Part shown: positions 25,755 to 37,179 of the stretch, piece after piece
Position numbering within the stretch: position 1 is the first letter of the stretch
Layout: each line of letters opens with the position of its first letter
Source of the DNA: Dactylosporangium roseum
GTDB taxonomy: Bacteria; Actinomycetota; Actinomycetes; Mycobacteriales; Micromonosporaceae
NCBI RefSeq assembly: GCF_025264685.1
Contig: NZ_CP073721.1
Coordinates: forward strand, 3,835,001-3,899,000
Length of the DNA stretch: 64,000 bases
Reading direction: 5' to 3'
Made by a program: the position numbers and the translations under genes
Notes under the pieces: generated by a model
Databases searched by the model: none
What the model was told of the DNA's origin: nothing
Seen by the model: the letters and a program-made list of their open reading frames with translations, nothing else

Positions 25755-25780
25755 ACCAGTAGGTTACCTAACCTACTGGT
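25755..25780 (-). promoter_or_regulatory. Perfect ArsR operator palindrome
   Basis: ACCAGTAGGTTA at 25755-25766 and its exact complement TAACCTACTGGT at 25769-25780 flank a 2-nt centre, 10 bp before the ArsR start codon. An adjacent GTTACC repeat (25748-25753) copies part of the half-site. Size and place fit an autorepressor site for the winged-helix dimer. Confidence 0.85.
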
Positions 25781-25819
25781 TATCCAACCCGGCCCCCTCC
25801 CCCCCTGTCAACCCCAAAA

Positions 25820-25905
25820 ACTGCGTCGATCTTGCAGTCGTGGTGCCCGGACACGCCCGAAATGGTCCGGTTTGGTGGGAACCACAAGTGCAAGATCGAC
25901 GCAGT
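25820..25905. terminator. 17-bp inverted repeat with long loop, downstream of treZ
   Basis: ACTGCGTCGATCTTGCA at 25820-25836 and its exact complement at 25889-25905, with a partly complementary inner extension (GTCGTGGT against ACCACAAG) and a 36-nt apical region. It lies 28 nt beyond the treZ stop, so it may terminate the glgX-treY-treZ transcript. It is followed by a G-rich GGGGAGGGG tract. It may also be a dispersed palindromic repeat. Confidence 0.6.
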
Positions 25906-25932
25906 AGGGGGAGGGGAGGGGAGGGGAGGGGG

Positions 25933-27630
25933 TTAGAGGATCAGGGCGGACTCGGCCGGGAGGGTCGCCGAGCCGGACTGGAGGAACGCCGCCTCGTCCG
26001 TCGTGAACAGGATGCGACCGGCGGACAGCGGGACCGTCCGCGGGTTCTTCGTCAGGTTGGCCACCACCGTTCGGGCGCCCCGCTCGATCAGCAGCACACC
26101 CTCGTCGTGGACGACTCGCACCCGGTCCAGCCGCGGATCCGCCAGGTCCGGCACCGACTTCCGCAGGCGGATCAGCGTCCGGTACAGGTCCAGCATCGAC
26201 TCGTCCCGCGCCGACCAGTCCAGCTTCGACCGCTCGAACGTCGCCGGGTCCTGCGGGTCGGGCACGTCGTCCGAGAGCCAGCCGTGCTCGGCGAACTCCG
26301 ACCGGCGGCCGTCGGCGACCGCGGCGGCCAGGGCCGGCTCGGGGTGGCTGGTGAAGAACTGCCACGGGGTGCGGGCCGCGAACTCCTCGCCCATGAACAG
26401 CATCGGGGTGAACGGCGAGGTCAGCAGCAGCGTCGCGGCGACGCGCAGCAGGCCGGGGGACAGCGACGCCGTCAGCCGGTCGCCCACCGCGCGGTTGCCG
26501 ATCTGGTCGTGGTTCTGCAGGCACACCACGAACCGGTGGCCCGGGATCCGGGACCGGTCGACCGGCCGGCCGTGGACCCGGCGCCGGAACGACGACCACG
26601 TCCCGGCGTGCCAGAACGCGGACGTCCACACCGCGGCGAAGCACGCGGGGGAGCCGAAGTCGCCGTAGTAGCCCTGCCGTTCGCCGGTCAGCAGCGCGTG
26701 CAGGGCGTGGTGCACGTCGTCGTCCCACTGGGCGTGCAGGCCGTAGCCGCCGCCCTCCCGCGCCGTGACGAGCTTGGCGTCGTTGAGGTCGGACTCGGCG
26801 ATCAGCGACAGCGGACGGCCGAGCGCCGCGGACAGCGCGTCGACCTCGACCGCCAGCTCCTCCAGCAGGTGCGTCGCGCCCCGGTCGACCAGGGCGTGGA
26901 CGGCGTCGAGGCGCAGGCCGTCGGCGTGGTAGTCGCGCAGCCACTGCAGGGCGCTGTCGATGACGAACCGGCGGACCTCGCCGGAGTCGGCCTCGTCCAG
27001 GTTGAGCGAGCGTCCCCACGTGTTCGCGCCGCCGGACAGGTAGGGGCCGAACCGCGGCGCGTAGGCCCCCGAGGGGCCGAAGTGGTTGTAGACGGCGTCG
27101 ATGATCACGCCGAGACCGGCCCGGTGGGCGGCGTCGACGAAGCGTTTCAGGCCGTCCGGCCCGCCGTATGACTCCTGGACCGCGTGCCAGCCGACGCCGT
27201 CGTAGCCCCAGTTCCACTCGCCGTTGAACGTGTTGACCGGGAGCAGTTCGATCAGGTCGACGCCCAGCTCCGACAGGTACGGCAGGCGAGCCGCGGCCGC
27301 GTCGAAGGTGCCCTCGGGCGTGAACGTGCCGACGTGCAGCTCGTAGACGACGCTGCCGGGTAGCTGCCGGCCGGTCCAGGCCGCGTCGCCCCAGCGGTGG
27401 CGCGAGTGGTCGTACACCCGGCTCAGGCCGTGGACGCCGGACGGCTGCCACCGGGAGCGCGGGTCCGGCAGCGGCGTGGACTCGTCGTCCAGGACGAACC
27501 CGTAGTCGGTGCCGTGCCCGGCCTCCGCCGAGGCCACGAACCACTGCCCGGCCCGCGTCATCGGCACCGTGTCGGCGCCGACCCGCAACGAGACCCGCCG
27601 CGCGGCGGGCGCCCACACCCGGAACTCCAC
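25933..27630 (-). CDS. treZ: Malto-oligosyltrehalose trehalohydrolase
   Basis: 565 residues of GH13_10. An N-terminal CBM48-like domain (about 1-90) is followed by the (beta/alpha)8 barrel with IIDAVYNHFGP, the nucleophile Asp in GLRLDAVHAL, the acid/base Glu in LIAESDLNDAKL and CLQNHDQIGN. It cleaves the terminal trehalose unit from maltooligosyl-trehalose made by TreY. GTG 27630 is chosen because GGGGGG lies 6 nt upstream; the in-frame TTG two codons earlier would abut the purine run. The gene is 13 nt from the treY stop, the last of a three-gene operon. Confidence 0.94.
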   Translation of the reverse strand: MEFRVWAPAARRVSLRVGADTVPMTRAGQWFVASAEAGHGTDYGFVLDDESTPLPDPRSRWQPSGVHGLSRVYDHSRHRWGDAAWTGRQLPGSVVYELHVGTFTPEGTFDAAAARLPYLSELGVDLIELLPVNTFNGEWNWGYDGVGWHAVQESYGGPDGLKRFVDAAHRAGLGVIIDAVYNHFGPSGAYAPRFGPYLSGGANTWGRSLNLDEADSGEVRRFVIDSALQWLRDYHADGLRLDAVHALVDRGATHLLEELAVEVDALSAALGRPLSLIAESDLNDAKLVTAREGGGYGLHAQWDDDVHHALHALLTGERQGYYGDFGSPACFAAVWTSAFWHAGTWSSFRRRVHGRPVDRSRIPGHRFVVCLQNHDQIGNRAVGDRLTASLSPGLLRVAATLLLTSPFTPMLFMGEEFAARTPWQFFTSHPEPALAAAVADGRRSEFAEHGWLSDDVPDPQDPATFERSKLDWSARDESMLDLYRTLIRLRKSVPDLADPRLDRVRVVHDEGVLLIERGARTVVANLTKNPRTVPLSAGRILFTTDEAAFLQSGSATLPAESALIL

Positions 27631-27643
27631 CGTCAACCCCCCA

Positions 27644-29856
27644 TCATCGGCGGACCAGCAGGGCCACCGGATACGTGGCGAGCAGCTCGGCCAGGCCCGG
27701 GCCGGCGACCGGGCGGCCGGTCAGCACGTCGGTCCAGTCGCCGCCGGGCAGCTTCAGCTCGGTGCGGCCCCAGCCGCCCCGCGCGGCCAGCCCGACCGGC
27801 AGCCGGGTGGCCACGGTCAGCGCCCCGCCCCGGTCGAACGCCACGACGTGGGACGCGCCCTCGCCGGTCGCCCGCACCGGTTGGTACCGCTGGAACAACG
27901 AAGGGCGGCTCCGTCGCAGCCGCAGCGCCCGGCTGACCACCAGCAGCTTCGCCGCGCCGGAGACGTCGACGGGCGGGCGGACGGTGCCGGCGTCGAGGGC
28001 CGCCAGCATGTCGCGTAGTTCGCCGAAGTCGACCGGCCGGCGGTTGTCCGGGTCGACGAGCGAGTTCTCCCAGAGTTCGGTGCCCTGGTACACGTCGGGG
28101 ATCCCGGGCATCGTCAACTGCACCAGCTTCTGGCCCAGCGAGTTGCTCCAGCCGAACGGGGTGATGCGGGCCGCGATCTCCTCGACCTCGCCGCGCAGGT
28201 CGGTGAAGACCCGGTCGAGCACGGCGGCGACCGCCGCCTCGAACGCCTCGGACGGGTCGCTCCAGGACGTCGAGCGGTTCGCCTCCCGGGCCGCCTTCAC
28301 GAAGTAGGCGTGCAGGCGGTCGCGCGAGATCGGCCAGGCGCCGACGATCGTCTGCCAGAACAGGTCCTCGAACGACGGGTCCGGCAGCGGCGCCGCGGCC
28401 CGCCAGCGGGCCGACACCGAGGCCCACTCCCCGGGCAGCTCGCTGAGAACGGCCAGGCGGGCCCGCACGTCCTCGTCGCGCTTGGTGTCGTGGGTCGACA
28501 GTGTGGTCATGCCGGCCGGCCACTCGGCGAGGCGGCGTTCCGCGGCGGCGTGAAACTCCTCGGGCGGCACGCCGAAGCGGGACGGGTCGCCGCCGACCTC
28601 GTTGAGGGCGACGAACCGGTTCCAGCGGTACATCGCCGTGTCCTCGACGCCCTTGGCCATGACCGCGCCGGTGAGCTGCTGGAACCGCGCGGCGAGCTCG
28701 TCGGCCGGGTCGGTGAGCCGGGGGACCAGCGCGTCGAAGTCCAGGTCGGGCCGCCGGCGGCGGGCCTCGGTGATCGCGTGGTCGAAGTCCGCGAGCCCGT
28801 ACGGCAGGTAGGTGCGGTACACGTCGTAGCACGCCGCCAGCTCGGCGAGCGCCTCCTCCCAGGCTGGATCGCCGAGGCGCCCGAGGCGGTGCAGCTCGGC
28901 CCGGAACAGCCGCCTGGTCACGTCGAGCTTCTGCGCGTGCGCCTCCTCGGGCCAGGAGGTGTCACCGTTGTCGGCGGCCGGGTCGACGAACAGGCCGCAC
29001 ACCTCGGCGAGGGCGTCGTAGCCGGTCGTGCCGTCGACCGGCCACTGCGGCGGCAGCGGCTCGCCGCGCTCCAGGATCTTCTCCACCACCAGCCAGACGT
29101 CCGGGGCCCGCTCGCGCAGCCGGGCGAGGTAGCCGCCGGGATCGCGCAGCCCATCCGGGTGGTCGACCCGGATACCGTCGACGAGGCCCTCGCGCACCCA
29201 GCGCAGGATCTCCGCGTGGGTCGCCTCGAAGACCGCGGGGTCCTCCACCCGCAGGCCGGCCAGCTCGGTCACCGCGAAGAACCGGCGGTAGTTGAGCCGT
29301 TCGTCGCCCTCCCGCCAGTACACGAGCCGGTAGTGCTGCCGCTCGTGGACCTCCTGCGGCGCGCCGTCGCCGGTGCCGGCCGCGATCGGGAACCGGTGCT
29401 CGAAGTACCGCAGCTCACCGTCCTCGACGCGGAGGTCGCCGACGGCTGACGGCGAGCCGAGCACCGGCACGACGAGCGGACCGGCGTCCCAGTCGACGTC
29501 GAACCAGTCCGCGTACCGCGAGCCGCGCCCGTTGGCCAGCACGTCCCACCACATCGGGTTGGCGGCCGGCTGGAACAGACCCATGTGGTTGGGCACGATG
29601 TCGACGACCAGGCCGAGGCCGTGCGTGCGCAGCGTCCCGGCCAGCCGGTCCAGGGCCGGCGCCCCGCCGAGGCGCGGGTCGACCTGCCGCGGGTCGACGA
29701 CGTCGTAGCCGTGCGGCGAGCCGGGCGTCGCGGTCAGCAGCGGCGCCGTGTAGAGGTGACCGACGCCCAGGTCGTGCAGGTAGCCGGCCAGCTCCGCCGT
29801 CGTGTCGAGGTCGAAGTCCGGCCGGACCTGCACCCGGTAGGTGCTCGCCGGGACAC

Positions 29857-29860
<4 letters not shown>
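27644..29860 (-). CDS. treY: Malto-oligosyltrehalose synthase
   Basis: 738 residues of GH13_26. It has the expected N-terminus (YRVQVRPDFDLDTTAELAGYL), DIVPNHMG, the nucleophile in VDGIRVDHPDGLRDP, the acid/base Glu in VVEKILERGEPLP and TTGYDALAEV, followed by a long insertion and a C-terminal beta domain. It turns the reducing-end alpha-1,4 bond of maltodextrins into the alpha,alpha-1,1 bond of trehalose. ATG 29860 overlaps the glgX stop by 4 nt (ATGA), which shows translational coupling. With TreZ it completes trehalose formation from glycogen-derived chains. Confidence 0.95.
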
Positions 29861-31962
<2,102 letters not shown>

Positions 31963-32207
31963 GTCCGCCCCTGTCCTGCTCTGTCCTGCTCTGTCGCGGC
32001 ACTCGGTGTGCCACTCGGTGTGACGCCGCTGCTCAACGGTTCCACCGTTGCCACAGTGTTCCGTGCTTCGAAAGTTCACGCGCGGGTACGCGCGAAGCTG
32101 GCTGGCATATGCCCAATGCACTCGATAATGAATCGTCGGTGGTTGGCCGTCGGATTTCCGACAGGGGTCGAGTGTGAACCTCCGGCGAATTCCGTCGTGG
32201 CGAGCGT

Positions 32208-32234
32208 TTGAACCAAGGGGGTTCGGATCATAGT
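32208..32234 (+). promoter_or_regulatory. Possible promoter of the GDE gene
   Basis: TTGAAC (32208-32213) and CATAGT (32229-32234) are spaced by 15 bp, and the ATG follows 7 nt later, which would give a leaderless mRNA. The spacing is short for a sigma-70-type promoter. The rest of the 279-bp divergent region (31963-32241) holds two CACTCGGTGTG direct repeats near 31999-32021 and short GC dyads. Confidence 0.4.
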
Positions 32235-32241
32235 TGGACAC

Positions 32242-34269
32242 ATGCCCCCAGGATCGGTGACCTTCGGCCCGCATGTCTGCACATCGGCCCCGGGGTTCGA
32301 GTCGGAATGGCTGGTCACCGACGGGCTCGGGGGATATGCGACCGGCACCGTCGCGGGCCTGCGCACGCGGCGCTATCACGGGTTGCTGGTCACCCCCGAC
32401 CGGCGTCTCGCACTCGCCGCGCTGGACCCGGTCCTGACGCTGCCCGGCGGGATCACCGTCCGGCTCGGCGTCCACGAGTGGGCCTCGGGCGCCATCGCGC
32501 CGACCGGGCACCTGCTGCTGGAACAGTTCCAGCTTACCGAGGGTGTGCCGCGCTGGCGGTGGCGCGTCGGCGAGTTCGTGCTGGAGCGCGAGCTGGCCAT
32601 GGTCCACGGCCGCAACGCGGTGGCCGTCGTCCACCGGCTCGTCGGCGCCCCGGCCGGAAGCTCGGTGGGGCTGACGCTCACCGCCCTGTGCACCTGGCGC
32701 GACGCGGACACCGAGCGTGACCGCACCGGCCCGCCCCTCACGGTCGAACCGATCGAGGACACCGGCTGGGTCGAGGTCGAGGGGGCGTACCGCATCGCGG
32801 GCCCCGGCTTCCAGCCGGCCGGGGACTGGTACCTCGGTGCCTGTGCCCGCGAGGAGGCCGCCCGGGGCCTGAACCCGGTCGAGGACCTGTGGGCCGCCGG
32901 CACCTTCGCCGCCACGCTCGCCGTGGGGGAGGCGCTGGACGTCACCGCCTGGTCCGGGGATCTCGACACCGCGCCGCCGCGCGCCGGCGCCGTGGTTCAG
33001 GAGGCCCGCCGCCGGGCCCGCCGGCTCGTGCGGGCGGCCGGCGCGCGGGAGGCCGCCGACAAGGCGCTCGTCCTCGCCGCCGACCAGTTCATCGTGACCG
33101 GCGCCGACGGGGCACCGGCCGTCATCGCCGGCTACCCCTGGTTCGGCAGCTACCTGCGCGACACGATGACCGCGTACGAAGGACTGTTCCTGCACACCGG
33201 CCGGCACGACGAGGGCCGGCGGCTGTTGCGGGCCCACGCGTCGCTGGGCGAGCGGATGCGCACCGCGGCGCTCGGCGACGCCGACGGGCCGCTGTGGTAC
33301 GTCCACGCCGTCGAGCGGCACGTCGCCCGTACCGACGACACCGGCCTCGCCGCCGAACTGCTGCCCGCGCTCGAACGGGTCGTCGCCGCGTACACCAAGG
33401 GCACCCGCGACGGCGTCACCGTCGACCCCGCCGACGGGCTGCTCGTCATCGACGCCGACCACTCCGGCCTCACCTGGATGAACGCGCGGCTCCCCCGCGG
33501 CCCGGTGACCCCGCGCGACGGCAAGCCGGTCGAGCTCAACGCCCTGTGGGCCAACGCCCTCGGTGCCGTCAGCGCCCTGCGGGAACGGTGCGGCCGCGAC
33601 GCCTCCGTGGTCCAGGGCCGCCGGGACGCCGTCCGCGCGCAGTTCATCAAGCGGTTCCGGGCGCCCGACGGCTGGCTCTTCGACGTCGTCGACGCGCGGC
33701 CCGCGCCCTACCCGAAGGGCGGCGGCGGGGTCCACGACGACGCCGTGCTGCGCCCCAACCAACTCCTCGCCTTCAGCCTGCCGTTCGCGCCGGCCGCCGA
33801 CGAGCCGCACCTGCGTGAGACCGTGCTGCGCGCGGTGGGCTCCACGTTGCTGACCCCGCTCGGGCTGCGTACGCTCGCGCCCAGCGAGTTCGGATACCAC
33901 GGGAGCCATCGGGGCGGAGTGGTACCGCGGGACACCGCATATCACCAGGGAACGGTGTGGCCGTGGTTGCTCGGTCCGTACGTCGATGCGCGGTGTGCCG
34001 CCGGCCTGCCGGTGGACGCGGCGCTGACCGCCGTTGAGGCACATTTGGGCGAGTGCGGTCTCGGATCGGTGAGCGAGATCGCGGAGGGTGACGCACCACA
34101 CCGCGCGACCGGCGCGCCGTTCTCGGCGCGGTCCGTCGCGGCGGTGCTGCATGCGCGTGCCGTGATCAGGCAGAGCTACAGGTTGCAACCTGCACAGAAC
34201 GGGAAGCCGGGAACAGTGAAGTTGACCCGCGAAGGCGGTCCGCGTCAGCGCCGGAACGCGCTACGGTGA
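32242..34269 (+). CDS. Glycogen debranching enzyme, archaeal/actinobacterial type (GDE_N_bis + GDE C, GH133)
   Basis: 675 residues. The N-terminal GDE_N_bis domain (about 1-260) shows SEWLVTDGLGGYATGTVAGL and RRYHGLLV. The (alpha/alpha)6 GDE_C domain (about 270-650) carries IAGYPWFGSYLRDTM, WMNARL, the ELNALWANAL segment and YHQGTVWPWLLGPYVDA, with the acidic pair expected for amylo-alpha-1,6-glucosidase. It is structurally unrelated to GlgX, so this locus has two debranching systems. It is divergent from glgX and 25 nt upstream of a glycosyltransferase on the same strand. Confidence 0.92.
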   Translation: MPPGSVTFGPHVCTSAPGFESEWLVTDGLGGYATGTVAGLRTRRYHGLLVTPDRRLALAALDPVLTLPGGITVRLGVHEWASGAIAPTGHLLLEQFQLTEGVPRWRWRVGEFVLERELAMVHGRNAVAVVHRLVGAPAGSSVGLTLTALCTWRDADTERDRTGPPLTVEPIEDTGWVEVEGAYRIAGPGFQPAGDWYLGACAREEAARGLNPVEDLWAAGTFAATLAVGEALDVTAWSGDLDTAPPRAGAVVQEARRRARRLVRAAGAREAADKALVLAADQFIVTGADGAPAVIAGYPWFGSYLRDTMTAYEGLFLHTGRHDEGRRLLRAHASLGERMRTAALGDADGPLWYVHAVERHVARTDDTGLAAELLPALERVVAAYTKGTRDGVTVDPADGLLVIDADHSGLTWMNARLPRGPVTPRDGKPVELNALWANALGAVSALRERCGRDASVVQGRRDAVRAQFIKRFRAPDGWLFDVVDARPAPYPKGGGGVHDDAVLRPNQLLAFSLPFAPAADEPHLRETVLRAVGSTLLTPLGLRTLAPSEFGYHGSHRGGVVPRDTAYHQGTVWPWLLGPYVDARCAAGLPVDAALTAVEAHLGECGLGSVSEIAEGDAPHRATGAPFSARSVAAVLHARAVIRQSYRLQPAQNGKPGTVKLTREGGPRQRRNALR

Positions 34270-34294
34270 CAGTCGGCGACGAGAGGGATCCGCA

Positions 34295-35770
34295 ATGCGC
34301 GTGTTGATGATCGCCTGGGAGTGTCCATCCATCGAGCCGACAGGGCGGATCGCCGCTCTCTCCGCCGCGCTGGTCGCGGCGGGACATGAGGTCACCGTCG
34401 CGACGCGCCACTGCGGCGGGCCGGACACCGTCGTCGACGGTGTGCGCGTCGTCCACGCCCCGGCCGCGCCGGGCGCGACCGACGACCCCGACCTCAGTCA
34501 CACCATGGCGGTCAACCACCTCCTCGCCGACACGGCGATCCGCACCGCGCCCGCCGGCGGCTACGAGGTGATCCACGCGCACGGCTGGCTCGTCACCCAC
34601 GCCGCCGTCACCCTCAAGGAGCACTTCGGCGTCCCGTTCGTCGCCTCGCTGCAGGCCACCGAGGCCGGCCGCCACCAGGGGTACCTCCCGGGCGAGACCA
34701 GCCGCTCGGTGCACTCCGTCGAGTGGTGGCTCGGCTCCGAGGCCTGCCGGGTGATCGTGCCGACCGAATACCTTCGCTGGGAGGTCGAGCACCTCTTCGA
34801 CGTCCCCGCCGAGCGGGTCGACGTCGTGCCCAACGGCATCGACCCGGAGGCCTGGACCGCGGAGCCCCGCGCCGTGCTCTCGGCCCGCCTGCGGTTCGCG
34901 GGTGAGGGGCCGCTGCTGGTGTACGCCGGGCGCCTCGTCGCCGAGAAGGGCGTCCAGGACCTCCTGGCGGCGCTGCCCGCGATCCGCGAGCGGCACCCCG
35001 GCACCCGCGCCGTCGTGGCCGGTGACGGCGACCAGCGCGGCGCGCTGATCGAGGAGGCGCGCCGGCTCAAGCTGCACCGCGCGGTGAGCTTCCCCGGCCG
35101 GCTCGACCAGCGCACGCTCGCCGCCGTCCTGGCCGCCGCGGACGCGTTCGTGATGCCCAGCCGGTACGAACCCACCGGCACCGTCGCCCTGGAGGCGGCC
35201 GCGTCCGGCGCGGCCCTCGTGGTGGCCTCGGCCGGCGGGCTCGCCTCGATCGTCGAGCACGGCATCACCGGTGTCCGGTTCCCCGTCGGGGAGCCCGACG
35301 GCCTCGCCGACGCGGTGGATGCCCTGCTCCAGGACCCGCTGTTCGCCCAGACCCTCGCCACCCGCGCCCGGCAGATGGTCCGCGACCGGCACTCCTGGCA
35401 CGCGATCGCGGCCCGGACCGCGGCGATCTACGGCGCCGCCGTCGACGAGGCCCCGGCCTTCGAGGCCCGGCGCGCCGCCACCGTCCTCGGCGGCGGCCTG
35501 CCGGTGGTGTTCGTCCCGCCGGGCAACCTGCTCGCCGACGCGCCCGCCGTCCCGGTCGCCGCGCCGCGCCGCGCCGTGTCCGACGCCGAGACGGAGGCCG
35601 CGCAGGAGGCGGCGTGGCAGGCCGGCGCGGACGCGGCCCGGGCCGCGATGCGCGCCGAGGGCCACCTGTGGACCGAGGCGGCCGCCCGCGAGGCCGCCGA
35701 ACGGGACGTGGTCGCCCGCGCCGCCACCGACCAGTTCGACGTCGTCATGGCGGCCGTCGAACGGCGCTAG
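34295..35770 (+). CDS. GT4-family glycosyltransferase (glycogen/starch synthase-like)
   Basis: 491 residues. The N-terminal Rossmann half starts MRVLMIAWECPSIEPTGRIA. The C-terminal half has the GT-B donor site: LVYAGRLVAEKGVQDLL, then VMPSRYEPTGTVALEAAASG with the E-x7-E pair. After about residue 400 comes an Ala-rich tail predicted to be helical (about 435-490). The linked debranching enzyme suggests alpha-glucan metabolism, possibly an ADP- or UDP-glucose-dependent synthase. GlgM-like maltose-1-phosphate synthase or a polysaccharide transferase remain options. GAGAGGGAT precedes the ATG. Confidence 0.87.
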   Translation: MRVLMIAWECPSIEPTGRIAALSAALVAAGHEVTVATRHCGGPDTVVDGVRVVHAPAAPGATDDPDLSHTMAVNHLLADTAIRTAPAGGYEVIHAHGWLVTHAAVTLKEHFGVPFVASLQATEAGRHQGYLPGETSRSVHSVEWWLGSEACRVIVPTEYLRWEVEHLFDVPAERVDVVPNGIDPEAWTAEPRAVLSARLRFAGEGPLLVYAGRLVAEKGVQDLLAALPAIRERHPGTRAVVAGDGDQRGALIEEARRLKLHRAVSFPGRLDQRTLAAVLAAADAFVMPSRYEPTGTVALEAAASGAALVVASAGGLASIVEHGITGVRFPVGEPDGLADAVDALLQDPLFAQTLATRARQMVRDRHSWHAIAARTAAIYGAAVDEAPAFEARRAATVLGGGLPVVFVPPGNLLADAPAVPVAAPRRAVSDAETEAAQEAAWQAGADAARAAMRAEGHLWTEAAAREAAERDVVARAATDQFDVVMAAVERR

Positions 35771-35777
35771 CCGGGTG

Positions 35778-36398
35778 CTAGCCGGTGTGCGCCTCGAGCC
35801 ACTCCTGGAGCGGGGCGCAGGTCCGGTAGAACCGCTCCAGGTGCCCCTTGGCCTTCGCCGTGCCCAGCCACGGCGCCAGGGGGAACTGGTGCCAGGCGAC
35901 CAGGCCCTTGAGCCGCAGGAGGTCGGCCCGCGGGTGCTCCTTGTCGAAGCCCCGCGGGACCGACTTGAGCTGGTCGTGTGACGTGATCGAGTAGTGCTTC
36001 CCGGTCAGGTCGTCGACGATCTTCCGCAGCGCCTCGCCGCTGCTGTCGTCGGCGACCGCCTGGCGGAACCGGGCCAGCCGCGGCGCGTCCATCAGGTAGG
36101 CGCCGATGCCCGCCGCCAGGCCCTGCGCGGTCAACTGGACGTAGCCCCCGCGCTCGAACGTCGCCGCGCACGAGGTCTTGTACGGCGACTTGTCGGCGCT
36201 GAACCGCACGTCCCGATACGGACGGAAGATCTTCGCCGGGCCGAACTCCGGCTCCAGCTCGGCGAGCAGCTCGGTCATCGGCCCGCGCACCAGCTCGTCG
36301 TAGACCGCCTTGTGCGCGGTCCAGTACGTCTTCGAGTTGTCCGCCTCGAGCCCCTCGTAGAACTCGAGCGCCTCGACCTTCCAGCCGCGGAATGCCAT
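35778..36398 (-). CDS. DUF2461 domain protein
   Basis: 206 residues matching the DUF2461/TIGR02453 pattern: FRGWKVEALEFYEGLEADNSKTYWTAHK at the N-terminus (cited in parts: EALEFYEGLEADNSK), RDVRFSADKSPYKTSCAA, and a central GGYVQLTAQGLAAGIGAY. Function unknown; no membrane or signal segment. It converges on the GT4 gene with 7 nt between stop codons and lies downstream of the MerR gene. Confidence 0.87.
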   Translation of the reverse strand: MAFRGWKVEALEFYEGLEADNSKTYWTAHKAVYDELVRGPMTELLAELEPEFGPAKIFRPYRDVRFSADKSPYKTSCAATFERGGYVQLTAQGLAAGIGAYLMDAPRLARFRQAVADDSSGEALRKIVDDLTGKHYSITSHDQLKSVPRGFDKEHPRADLLRLKGLVAWHQFPLAPWLGTAKAKGHLERFYRTCAPLQEWLEAHTG

Positions 36399-36459
36399 GC
36401 GCGCAGCCTATCGACCCGCGGCTGACCGGCCCGTATCGGCGCGCGGCACGCCGGTCGGC

Positions 36460-37065
36460 TCAGCCCGCCCGGCGGCGGGCTCGGCGCAGGGCCAGCTCGT
36501 CGCCCGTGTCGGGGAACTCGTCCGGGGTGGCCGGGAGGTCTTCGCCGGGGGTGGCGGTCTCGGCCGGGAGGTGGGACAGGGTGCCCTCGATCTCCTTGAA
36601 CGCGCCGGAGATCGCGATGCCGAAGACGCCCTGGCCGCCCTGGAGCAGGTCGACGACCTCTTCCGGGGAGCGGCACTCGTAGACCGTGGTCCCGTCGGAG
36701 ATGAGCGTGATGCCGGCCAGGTCGCCGACGCCGCGGGAGCGCAGGGTTTCGATCGCCTTGCGGATGTTCTGCAGCGACACGCCGGCGTCCAGGAGGCGCT
36801 TCACGACCTTGAGGACGACGATGTCACGGAACGAGTAGAGGCGCTGGCTGCCGGAGCCGGCGGCGTCGCGGACGCTGGGGACCACGAGGCCCGTCCGGGC
36901 CCAGTAGTCGAGCTGGCGGTAGCTGATACCGGCAGCGTGGCAGGCCGTCGGCCCGCGATAGCCGACGTCGTCGGCGTCGACACGGCTGCCGGACGTCACC
37001 TGTCCGGCATCGGCGGCCTGTTCGGCGGCATGACCGGATATCCCGGGATCGGGCGGCTGTTGCAT
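36460..37065 (-). CDS. MerR-family regulator (Rv1830-like)
   Basis: 201 residues. The MerR helix-turn-helix begins at about residue 40: GPTACHAAGISYRQLDYWARTGLV, cited in parts as AAGISYRQLDYWARTG, with RLYSFRDIVVLKVVKRLLDAGVSLQ. The C-terminal part contains YECRSPEEVVDLLQGGQGVF, typical of the Rv1830 group. In mycobacteria this gene neighbours the DUF151 nuclease and ftsR/garA, exactly as here. GGAGGTGGG precedes the ATG, and a TATAGG -10-like box lies near 37099-37104. Confidence 0.92.
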   Translation of the reverse strand: MQQPPDPGISGHAAEQAADAGQVTSGSRVDADDVGYRGPTACHAAGISYRQLDYWARTGLVVPSVRDAAGSGSQRLYSFRDIVVLKVVKRLLDAGVSLQNIRKAIETLRSRGVGDLAGITLISDGTTVYECRSPEEVVDLLQGGQGVFGIAISGAFKEIEGTLSHLPAETATPGEDLPATPDEFPDTGDELALRRARRRAG

Positions 37066-37179
37066 TGCGACCCACCTCCAGCGTCAACACCCGCAACCCT
37101 ATAGCGCACCTTGAGGGTCTGCGGGGAGGTAATGCCGCGACACGCCGCGTGATTTCCCACCAGGTGGCGCGGGGCGCGA

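Noticed and set aside
31963..34188. Extension of the glgX frame by more than 700 codons upstream
   Set aside because: The extension runs antisense through the GDE gene and does not match GlgX, while ATG 31962 has a ribosome site and gives the family length.
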